From Pseudobacillus lumedeiriae (GTDB lineage Bacteria > Bacillota > Bacilli > Bacillales > Domibacillaceae), in NCBI RefSeq assembly GCF_044891285.1, contig NZ_JAUIYO010000008.1, forward strand, positions 1 through 64,000: DNA of 64,000 bases. Direction: 5' to 3'. The notes under the pieces were generated by a model. It had not been told where the DNA came from, ran no database searches, and saw only the letters and a program-made list of their open reading frames with translations. The translations under genes were made by a program, and so were the position numbers. Below are positions 43,183 through 50,192 of the stretch, piece after piece (within the stretch, counting starts at the first letter, position 1; every line of letters starts with the position of its first letter).

Positions 43183-44801
43183 ATATGCTCCTCCTTCCCT
43201 TGTTTTGTTCGATTGATTCTTTTTCTTTTCAAACGCAGGTAATTTCTTTCAGCGTGTTTCATTAGTGCGTAATATTGAGATTCAAGCATCTTGTCTTGTT
43301 CCTCATGAGTTAACCTTGGCTTTTCATTCTCTATATGATGGACAGGTGGCTGAAAAGAATGCTGACAGCTGGCCGGTTGTTCTTCTATATGCGTCTTTTT
43401 GATTTCGTTCTTGTGGATTTTTATTTTTCTGCTGATTCTCTTTTTTTCAGGATAAGAATGATTGGGGAGAGAATATTGATTCGTTTGTTTGTTAAAATCA
43501 GCTTGGCTTTTTTTACGGGAAGATAAATGTAACTGCATTTTTTGGACAAAAGAGATGTAGTCTATTGGTTCGGACTCGGATGTTTTTTCACCCGTTAACT
43601 GTTTTTCTTCAAAGTTGTTCAAAGGAGAGTATTCAACAAACTCCACTTCGTTTTGTTTAACAATCGGTTCGGTCGTGTCATCTTCTTTTGGCCCATCTTC
43701 AAAAGGAAGCGGTGCAGCAACCGTCTCACTTTGAATAGAAGGGAGAGGAACGTCAGCCTCGGCCTCCGGCTGGTCTTCATCGTTTAAAACCGGCGAGTAT
43801 GCATCACGCTCTTCTTCTAACGTTTCGTTGTCGTATAAAGGCTGATCATCGTCTGTTTCGTTTAATGAAGAGTATTCAACAAACTCCACTTCGTTTTGTT
43901 TAACAATCGGTTCGGTCGTGTCATCTTCTTTTAGCCCATCTTCAAAAGGAAGCGGTGCAGCAACCGTCTCACTTTGAATAGAAGGGAGAGGAACGTCAGC
44001 ACCGTTCTCCGGCTGGTTTTCATTGTTTAAAACCGGTTGAGGTGATTCACTGTTTTCTTCTAACTTTAATGACTGGTCATCATCTGTTTCGTTTAATGAA
44101 GAGTATTCAACAAACTCCACTTCGTTTTGTTTAACAATCGGTTCGGTCGTGTCATCTTCTTTTAGCCCATCTTCAAAAGGAAGCGGTGCAGCAGTCATCT
44201 CACTTTGAATAGAAGGGAGGGAAACATCAGACTCGGCCTCCGGCTGGTTTTCATTGTTTAAAGCCGGTTGAGGTGATTCACTGTTTTCTTCTAACTTTAA
44301 TGGCTGATCATCATCTGTTTCGTTATTTAAAGATTGTTCATGTTCACTTGCATCATAATTTGGATTTAATTCAATTGGTTCATAAAATCCAGGGAAAATA
44401 TTATTAATGTAAGAGTTTTGCATAATGACCTTGTCTTCACCGCTAATTAAAATAATATGATCGTCAAATACCTTACTTAAAAAGCCAGTTACAATCTGAT
44501 CATTATGACAGTTAATAGTGACCCAGCCGCGCTCACATTGCAGGAGAATATCATGCATTTTTTCTGCTTGTAAATAGTCATCATTTACCGTTTGATTGTT
44601 CAAATCTTTTGTATTTTTAGCAATTGATTTAATTTGATCAAGGTGATAATAAAAGAATTTATTATTCTCTTTTTGTAAAATAAGAAAATCCTTTTTAACA
44701 GCAATTAAACGGCCCTTGATTAACGTACCGTCATTTGAAAAAATGCCTATTGAATATCCAATAAGCGATGTAAGTGCGTTAGAAAAGTAAGAGCTCGACA
44801 T
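43176..44801 (-). CDS. CotB-like protein with acidic tandem repeats
   Basis: A 541-aa protein. Two CotB/Sm-like units open it (about residues 5-58, GRLIAVKKDFLILQKENN; and about 85-135, RGWVTINCHNDQIVTGFL). Then come three long acidic repeats (about 155-395, units of 81 and 77 residues, each with PLPSIQSE and FVEYS) and a basic C-terminus rich in Lys/Arg. GGGAGG 7 bp before the ATG at 44801. First gene of the operon coat-like/57-aa/permease/coat-like. Resembles a spore coat morphogenetic or structural protein; inference from CotB similarity. Confidence 0.78.
   Translation of the reverse strand: MSSSYFSNALTSLIGYSIGIFSNDGTLIKGRLIAVKKDFLILQKENNKFFYYHLDQIKSIAKNTKDLNNQTVNDDYLQAEKMHDILLQCERGWVTINCHNDQIVTGFLSKVFDDHIILISGEDKVIMQNSYINNIFPGFYEPIELNPNYDASEHEQSLNNETDDDQPLKLEENSESPQPALNNENQPEAESDVSLPSIQSEMTAAPLPFEDGLKEDDTTEPIVKQNEVEFVEYSSLNETDDDQSLKLEENSESPQPVLNNENQPENGADVPLPSIQSETVAAPLPFEDGLKEDDTTEPIVKQNEVEFVEYSSLNETDDDQPLYDNETLEEERDAYSPVLNDEDQPEAEADVPLPSIQSETVAAPLPFEDGPKEDDTTEPIVKQNEVEFVEYSPLNNFEEKQLTGEKTSESEPIDYISFVQKMQLHLSSRKKSQADFNKQTNQYSLPNHSYPEKKRISRKIKIHKNEIKKTHIEEQPASCQHSFQPPVHHIENEKPRLTHEEQDKMLESQYYALMKHAERNYLRLKRKRINRTKQGKEEHIW
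43622..44336 (-). repeat. Three tandem coding repeats
   Basis: DNA-level direct repeats inside the 541-aa gene with offsets of 243 bp (43631 to 43874) and 231 bp (43874 to 44105). The blocks are nearly identical over about 120 bp, while the intervening part is diverged or shortened. This indicates recent expansion by slippage or unequal recombination, in frame. Confidence 0.85.
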
Positions 44802-44937
44802 GTCTAATCCTCCCTTCATAGGACTAGTTTTTTAGAATAAGGACCGCCTCCAATGAATGGAAAAGAGTATGGAATAAGCATGAATCTTATTATATTTATT
44901 CAGAAGCGGTCCCGCTATAAGGGAAATAAGACTGTTA

Positions 44938-45525
44938 TTATCTGTTGTTTACCGTGTCATCCTGCTTCTGGCTAGTTGACTCGGCACTGCTTGCCTTAGC
45001 GCTGCTTGAACTGGAGCTGCTTGCCTTAGCACTGCTTGAGCTAGAACTACTAGAACTACTAGATGTATCACTAGTCGAAGTGCTGTTTTGTTCCACCGCT
45101 TCAACCATTAGTCCGTAGCTAAGATTACGAATATGAAACGAGGCGATCCGGATAATCTCTTCGTTAATAACCATTGTGACATAATCATCGTTAACCGCTT
45201 CCAGTACACCTTCGTATTTTTCATGGCCCCCACGGTTAATCGTTACCCAGCTATATTTCAAGTCTTTCATCATCTCACTGAAGGTTTTACCTTTGGCATA
45301 AGTAAATCCTTCAGGTATGCCAAGGTTGAATGGGAGTCCGCCTTTTGTGTTATCCGTTAAACTTTTTACATGATGGTTTTTATAGTAAAGCACGCCGTCT
45401 TCTTCCGTGAGCAAAACAAAGTAGTCCTCTTCCACTGCCAATAGTATGCCAACTCTTGAATCGTGGCCTCCACGGTTAATCTTTATGACTTTACCTATCA
45501 AAGAACTCATTGTTTCTTTATTCAC
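44938..45525 (-). CDS. CotB-like spore coat protein, copy 2
   Basis: A 195-aa protein with the B. subtilis CotB hallmark INRGG repeated: KINRGGHDSRVGILLAVEED near residue 14 and TINRGGHEKYEGVL near 89. Each begins an Sm-like unit ending in a HHVKSL or HIRNLS strand. The C-terminal 55 residues are a Ser/Ala-rich low-complexity tail, as in CotB. GGGAGGG 9 bp before GTG at 45525 sets the start. An in-frame upstream extension runs out of frame through the neighbouring gene and is rejected. Tandem paralogue of the next gene. Confidence 0.85.
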   Translation of the reverse strand: MNKETMSSLIGKVIKINRGGHDSRVGILLAVEEDYFVLLTEEDGVLYYKNHHVKSLTDNTKGGLPFNLGIPEGFTYAKGKTFSEMMKDLKYSWVTINRGGHEKYEGVLEAVNDDYVTMVINEEIIRIASFHIRNLSYGLMVEAVEQNSTSTSDTSSSSSSSSSSSAKASSSSSSSAKASSAESTSQKQDDTVNNR

Positions 45526-45619
45526 TTTTCTTTTCCCTCCCATATCTTTATTTAAAGGTGACTTTGTTGTAGGAAAAATGAATACGACTATGTTGTTAGC
45601 CCTTGCTTGCTGTTCTTTC

Positions 45620-46192
45620 TCATTTATTGCTGCTTGACTTAGAGCTATTTGCGTTATTGCTGTCACTGCTCGACTTATTATTGGAGTAGTAGTAAATCGC
45701 TCTATAAGTACTCGAACTAGAGCTGTTCGACGTATTATCATTCGAGTTACTTTCTTCCTCAACTTCTTCAACCATTAGCCCGTAACTAAGATTACGGATA
45801 TGAAACGCAGCGATCCGAATAATCTCTTCATTAATAATCATTGTGATATAATTATCGTTAACCTCGTCTAGTACGCCTTCGTATTTCTCGTGGCCTCCGC
45901 GGTTAATCGAGATCCAATGATATTTCAAGTTCTTCATCATCTCACTGAATGACGTACCTTTGGCATAAGTAAAACCTTCAGGTATACCAAGGTTGAATTG
46001 GAGTCCACCCTTTGTGTTATCCGTTAAGCTTTTTACATGTTGACTGTTATAGTAAAGGACGCCATCCTCTTCTGTGAGTAAAACAAAGTAATCATCCTCT
46101 ACCGCTAATAGTATTCCGACCCTTGAATCATGACCCCCACGGTTAACTTTTACTACCTTGCCTAATAAAGAGCCTATTACTTCTTTATTCAC
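45620..46192 (-). CDS. CotB-like spore coat protein, copy 1
   Basis: A 190-aa paralogue of the adjacent 195-aa protein, about three quarters identical over the first 130 residues (two INRGG/VNRGG units, then HIRNLSYGLMVEEVEE). The C-terminal tail is Ser/Asn-rich with a Tyr-Tyr patch and differs from its neighbour, so the tails diverge faster than the core. GGGAGGAG before GTG at 46192. Both copies probably belong to one sporulation transcript from the SigK-like promoter upstream. Confidence 0.85.
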   Translation of the reverse strand: MNKEVIGSLLGKVVKVNRGGHDSRVGILLAVEDDYFVLLTEEDGVLYYNSQHVKSLTDNTKGGLQFNLGIPEGFTYAKGTSFSEMMKNLKYHWISINRGGHEKYEGVLDEVNDNYITMIINEEIIRIAAFHIRNLSYGLMVEEVEEESNSNDNTSNSSSSSTYRAIYYYSNNKSSSDSNNANSSKSSSNK

Positions 46193-46232
46193 TTGCTTTA
46201 CTCCTCCCAAATAGAACTTTTACTTTCTCTGT

Positions 46233-46262
46233 ATTTATATGTCTTCTAGGAAGGAAAGGTGT
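46233..46262 (-). promoter_or_regulatory. SigK-like promoter, putative
   Basis: On the minus strand CACC, a 16-bp spacer, then CATATAAAT. The mother-cell sigma-K consensus is AC at -35 and CATA-N3-TA at -10; the last positions differ. Located about 40 bp before the first CotB-like gene. Confidence 0.4.
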
Positions 46263-46451
46263 TGATTCACCCAATCATTCTTAATAAAAAGGCGAAAAAT
46301 GGGCAGTATGTTACCTTTGTGATCCGTTGTTGCTCGAATAGGCAGTAAATTATTTATTGTTTCCACCTATAAAGGCATGTTACTATCAGAATGGATAGAA
46401 TATTTACAAAATAGAGAAAACAAAGCGACAAGGCACCTAGGAGGGAAAGAA

Positions 46452-47462
46452 GTGAAAAAATGGATGGCAGCCGTGATGATCGGCTTGCTGCTTATGCTCA
46501 CTGCCTGCGGTTCTAGTAATAAGGATAGCGGTGGAGAGTCTGAAGGCGGCAATAAAGAAGACAAGGAAACGGTAAAAGTAGGGATTACCCAGCTGGTTGA
46601 GCATCCGTCTTTAGATAAAATAAGAGAAGGGTTTATTGCTGCATTGAAAGATGCTGGTTATGAAGACGGAAAGAATTTAACATTGGATTATCAGAACGCA
46701 CAGGCAGATGTTAATAATAATATGACGATTGCGCAAAAACTCGTAAATGATGAAAATGATTTAATTTTAGCTATTGCTACACCAAGCGCTCAAGCTGTCG
46801 TTCAGGCAACGAAAGAAATTCCAATTGTATTTACAGGTATTACAGATCCTGTTAGTGCTAAGCTTGTGTCAAATATGGATCATCCGGGCGGCAACGTGAC
46901 AGGCATGTCTGACACGCACCCAGATGCAATAAAAAATACTATTGCCTCAATAAAAGAGTTTTTCCCAGATGCGAAAAAAGTAGGAGTTATTTATAATGCG
47001 GGAGAACCAAACTCAGTCGTTAACGTCGATAAAGTGAAAGAAGCAATGAAGGAAAATGGATTAGAAGCTGTAGAGTCAACGGTTTCTACTAGTTCAGAAG
47101 TAAAGCAAGCGACAGAAACACTTATTGGAAGAGTCGACGCGCTTTATGTTCCGAAAGATAACACAGTCGTTTCGGCTCTTGAATCAGTCCTTGCCGTAGC
47201 GAATACGAACAAGCTGCCTCTGTTTACCGGAGATGGCGATTCTGTGAAGCGGGGAGCATTTGCCACTTACGGGTTTGAGTATTATGACTTTGGTTATTCA
47301 ACAGGGAAAATGGCTGTTGAAATTCTGGAAGGTAAAAAGCCAGGCGACATACCAGTCGGTCTTCCTGATAAGCTAGATTTAATGATTAACAAGAAAACAG
47401 CTGATTTGCTCGGAGTCAAATTAACAGAAGAACAGCAGAAAAAAGCTAAGTTCGTAGAATAA
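46452..47462 (+). CDS. TrpX-type ABC substrate-binding lipoprotein
   Basis: A 336-aa exported lipoprotein. The signal peptide ends in the lipobox LTAC near residue 18; the mature part starts with an acidic linker and then the two-lobed fold of the TrpX/PF04392 family (VKVGITQLVEHPSLDKIREG, then PIVFTGITDPVSAKLV). AGGAGGG 6 bp before GTG at 46452 sets the start. Family members usually bind aromatic amino acids or related ligands and sit beside permease and ATPase genes; here neither follows. No T-box leader was found. Confidence 0.88.
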   Translation: MKKWMAAVMIGLLLMLTACGSSNKDSGGESEGGNKEDKETVKVGITQLVEHPSLDKIREGFIAALKDAGYEDGKNLTLDYQNAQADVNNNMTIAQKLVNDENDLILAIATPSAQAVVQATKEIPIVFTGITDPVSAKLVSNMDHPGGNVTGMSDTHPDAIKNTIASIKEFFPDAKKVGVIYNAGEPNSVVNVDKVKEAMKENGLEAVESTVSTSSEVKQATETLIGRVDALYVPKDNTVVSALESVLAVANTNKLPLFTGDGDSVKRGAFATYGFEYYDFGYSTGKMAVEILEGKKPGDIPVGLPDKLDLMINKKTADLLGVKLTEEQQKKAKFVE

Positions 47463-47791
47463 AGGTTTTTAGATTAGCAGAATGAGCCCCCTTTGGCCCC
47501 CACTTATCGGCCGCAGGGGGTTTTTATGAGGTTTTTTTCTATTTTACGAAACTTTTTATCTTTCCTGTTCGTATGATTAGGGCACTGTGAAAGTATAATT
47601 AAAATCAAACGATTACGTGATAGTAAAAAACGATTGCCGCATATACTTAAAGAAACCGGCTGTTAGAGAACGATGGTGAACAGTTCATCCTATGATAAAA
47701 AGAACATACACAAGAATAAAAGCAGATTCTAGCGAAAAAGGACACGTGTTTAAGATGGTTCTTTTTTGTGAAGAGTGGAGGATGCAATCAC
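47463..47791. other. Intergenic region after the TrpX-type gene
   Basis: 329 bp. It contains the terminator at 47488-47527 and an AT-rich stretch that should hold the promoter of the kinase-like gene. The open frame at 47692-47892 is out of frame with, and overlaps, the next gene and is not believed. Confidence 0.5.
47488..47527 (+). terminator. Terminator after the TrpX-type gene
   Basis: CCCCCT-TTGGCC stem paired with GGCCGCAGGGGG, followed by TTTTTATG. Confidence 0.75.
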
Positions 47792-48478
47792 GTGAAGGAA
47801 TTTCATTGGAAAGATGCTATACCATTATTAGATGCACTCGAGGTAAAAGCAGGAAAAGGAAACGTACCAGTAAAGATTGGGCCCGTGCCTAGCGGACTGC
47901 AATGTATAGGGATCGGAACCGATGCCGCCGTGTTTGTTCACTTTGCCAGTATACGCTATGCGTTTAAAGTGTATGCGGAGGGAAGGGAGCAAAAACGAGA
48001 TAAAGAAATACAAGCGTATGAGAAGCTTAATGGCTCTCCCTATTATCCTGTTTTTTATGGATCCGGCGGACGGTTTATTGTGATTAGTTTTGAAGAGGGA
48101 ATGAATTTGTATGATTGTCTGATCACAGGAACGTATATCCCTCCAGAAGCGATAGAACAAGTAGATAAAGCAGTAGACGAGGCACGCCGTGCAGGGTTAA
48201 ATCCGCGGGACATCCATTTAAAGAATATTATTTTACAAGATGGCTCCATTAAATTAATTGACGTTTCAGAGTATGTAAAACCTGGAAACGATGAACGGTG
48301 GACTTATTTAAAAGAGGGCTATAAGCTTTACTATCCACTAATAGCTTCGAAGAAAATTCCCCCTAAGTTTTTAGACTTCGTTAAGGAACAATATGAAAAA
48401 CAAAAACATACAGGGTTTTCCCCTAAAAAGTTTGGATGGATGTTAATGAACTTTTTAAAAAAAGAGGAAAGCGGATAA
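47792..48478 (+). CDS. Protein kinase-like protein
   Basis: A 228-aa soluble protein with a minimal kinase fold. A Gly-rich turn (GIGTDAAVF near residue 43), candidate ATP Lys in YAFKVYAEG, helix-C Glu in KEIQAYEKL, catalytic-loop-like NPRDIHLKNIIL (Asp and Asn present) and a metal Asp in IKLIDVSEY replacing DFG. It resembles small Bacillus kinases such as YrzF. GGAGG at 47777-47781 precedes the GTG at 47792 by 10 bp. Target (protein or small molecule) unknown; proximity to coat-like genes makes a sporulation role possible. Confidence 0.75.
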   Translation: MKEFHWKDAIPLLDALEVKAGKGNVPVKIGPVPSGLQCIGIGTDAAVFVHFASIRYAFKVYAEGREQKRDKEIQAYEKLNGSPYYPVFYGSGGRFIVISFEEGMNLYDCLITGTYIPPEAIEQVDKAVDEARRAGLNPRDIHLKNIILQDGSIKLIDVSEYVKPGNDERWTYLKEGYKLYYPLIASKKIPPKFLDFVKEQYEKQKHTGFSPKKFGWMLMNFLKKEESG

Positions 48479-48482
48479 TCAG

Positions 48483-48518
48483 CAAATAGAGGAGGCTGAC
48501 CTAGCCTCCTCTATTTGC
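48483..48518. terminator. Hairpin between convergent genes
   Basis: AAATAGAGGAGGCT/AGCCTCCTCTATTT perfect stem with a 5-nt loop. T-tract weak, but in the right place for both flanking genes. Confidence 0.6.
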
Positions 48519-48533
48519 ATGGTAGTGAATGAT

Positions 48534-49001
48534 TTAAGAACCGGATGACACTTTTTCTTTAAAGTCATTAATTTTTTTAGTCGTGTCGGTAATGAGCGTT
48601 TTCATTTTTTCTGCATCGGGCTGCGCTTTTTCTGTTTCGTCAATAAGAGGATAAAGGCTGTCTTCGATGTTTTTGTAATCATCTGGATAATTCGCTTCGA
48701 TTTGATCTTCAATCGCATCCCACTTATCGTCGACATCTTCACCAGCTATTTTTAATTGATCTACTTTATCTGGAGCTGTTTCCACGTTCGTTTGTAATTG
48801 CTTTAAAGAAGCAGACACATCATCAAGACCAGTCGGTAAATCTACTGTCGGTTCTTCTGTATCCGTTTCTTCTTTAGTAACAACTTGTTCCTTCGTCTGC
48901 TCTGTATTAGTCGAAGTCTGATCCGCATTTTTAGAGCCACAGCCAGCTGCCACAACTAACATAAATGCCATAACTACAAGAAAAAAACTAAGTTTTCTCA
49001 T
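48534..49001 (-). CDS. Small acidic lipoprotein, unknown
   Basis: A 155-aa secreted lipoprotein. The signal peptide ends at the lipobox VAAGC near residue 22; the mature part has a Thr/Glu/Gln-rich linker and then a helical domain (about residues 60-150) with regular acidic and Lys residues. AAGGAGG 6 bp before the ATG at 49001 sets the start. No family recognised. Monocistronic and not obviously linked to its neighbours. Confidence 0.78.
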   Translation of the reverse strand: MRKLSFFLVVMAFMLVVAAGCGSKNADQTSTNTEQTKEQVVTKEETDTEEPTVDLPTGLDDVSASLKQLQTNVETAPDKVDQLKIAGEDVDDKWDAIEDQIEANYPDDYKNIEDSLYPLIDETEKAQPDAEKMKTLITDTTKKINDFKEKVSSGS

Positions 49002-49145
49002 TTCATTCCTCCTTCGGCAATATCGTACCCAATTTCCACTTTCTTTAAACAATGAGAAATGAGTGCACTTGTTACAGAGGAATATTTAAAAGAGATTTGT
49101 GAATAAGGCGTCACTGCTGGAAAAACTTACAATAATATATCTTGC

Positions 49146-50045
49146 TTATATTTCAAAACGATAGAACTTAGCAATATCGCTGCGAAACTGATCGAATGCT
49201 TTATATCCTTTAAAGTTTGAAAGCATGCCCTGAATGACAGGAATGCGGGGATTTTCTTTTCCTGCTTCTGCAATCAGCACTTCCAATGACACATCCAGAT
49301 CGTTCTTGTCTTTCATATGCTCCAGTTCTTTTTTCATTTCATTCAAAGTTGTATGGATATTCTTGCGGCCTTGCATAAACATGGCTTTCGTCTTGTTTAA
49401 CAAATCTGCCGCTTTTTGTGCAGAAAGAAAGGGAGCATCGTTTGAAAAGCCCGTTGTTAAGCTGTCCATCCTTCTCATGATATATTCGGCAAGCTCCCTA
49501 GAATTCAAACACCCTTCATCAGAAAGAACAATTTTCATGTAGGAGTGAAAGATACCATCCAGCATCATTGCCAGATCCCAAATAAACGGTTCTGCCTTTT
49601 CACCATAAATGGAAAGCAAGCCATTTCGGTAAAAACTTTGTGATTCCATATGCATGCGAAAGATCAGCTCTTTTACGGAATCATTTAAAGGAATTGCCTG
49701 TTCCCGTGCCTGCATAATAATAAATTCTTTATGTTCACTTAATGTTTCAATTAATCCTTTTAATTGGCGTGTGAATTTTTCTCTCGGGGCTATATTCTGT
49801 TCTTCATACATGGATAGCCTGTTTTGAATAATGTCGAAGTAATATTGAAGGATGGCATATAGCAGTGCGTCCTTTGATTTAAAGTATAAATAAAAAGCTC
49901 CTTTAGAGATGCCAGCTTCATCCGCTATTTCTTGAATGGAAGTCGAAGCAAATCCCTTTAGAGCAAAGAGCTTAATAGCCGTCTCAATAATTAATATTTC
50001 TTTCTCCTTCAATGCCCTCACTCTTTCATTATTGTTTACAGTCAT
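49146..50045 (-). CDS. TetR family regulator of the RND exporter
   Basis: A 299-aa regulator, long for a TetR protein. The N-terminal helix-turn-helix contains SIQEIADEAGISKGAFYLYF near residue 37. It is divergent from the RND transporter gene and resembles the YerO/SwrC arrangement of B. subtilis. The palindrome at 50108-50121 between the two genes is its probable operator. Release by surfactants or other amphiphiles is plausible given SwrC, but is inferred. Confidence 0.9.
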   Translation of the reverse strand: MTVNNNERVRALKEKEILIIETAIKLFALKGFASTSIQEIADEAGISKGAFYLYFKSKDALLYAILQYYFDIIQNRLSMYEEQNIAPREKFTRQLKGLIETLSEHKEFIIMQAREQAIPLNDSVKELIFRMHMESQSFYRNGLLSIYGEKAEPFIWDLAMMLDGIFHSYMKIVLSDEGCLNSRELAEYIMRRMDSLTTGFSNDAPFLSAQKAADLLNKTKAMFMQGRKNIHTTLNEMKKELEHMKDKNDLDVSLEVLIAEAGKENPRIPVIQGMLSNFKGYKAFDQFRSDIAKFYRFEI

Positions 50046-50097
50046 TATGCCTGTTTTTCCGATTTTGTGAAACTTTTTTCAAAAAGCTATAAAAAAA

Positions 50098-50126
50098 TTG
50101 ACTTATGACTGACCGGTCAGTTAAAT
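50098..50126 (+). promoter_or_regulatory. RND promoter with embedded TetR operator
   Basis: TTGACT (50098-50103) and TTAAAT (50121-50126) are 17 bp apart. The spacer is filled by the perfect 14-bp palindrome ACTGACCGGTCAGT (50108-50121). A repressor bound there would directly exclude RNA polymerase. Confidence 0.75.
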
Positions 50127-50192
50127 TTGAGTAGTCAAAGTATATAGCAGGGGGAAGTACACAGTCAATTAAATAATAAAAGGAGAAACACC

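Noticed and set aside
43622..44336. Repeats considered as a CRISPR array
   Set aside because: Units are 231-243 bp, in frame, and encode acidic protein repeats. There are no short repeats with unique spacers and no cas genes.
45526..45771. N-terminal extension of the second CotB-like protein
   Set aside because: The extra 82 residues lie over the 3' end of the neighbouring gene in a different frame. The GGGAGGG-preceded GTG gives a start that aligns with the paralogue.
46260..46451. T-box leader before the TrpX-type gene
   Set aside because: No T-box core sequence and no antiterminator/terminator pair were found in the leader.
47692..47892. 66-aa plus-strand frame
   Set aside because: It overlaps the kinase-like gene in another frame, has a basic non-protein-like composition and no ribosome site.
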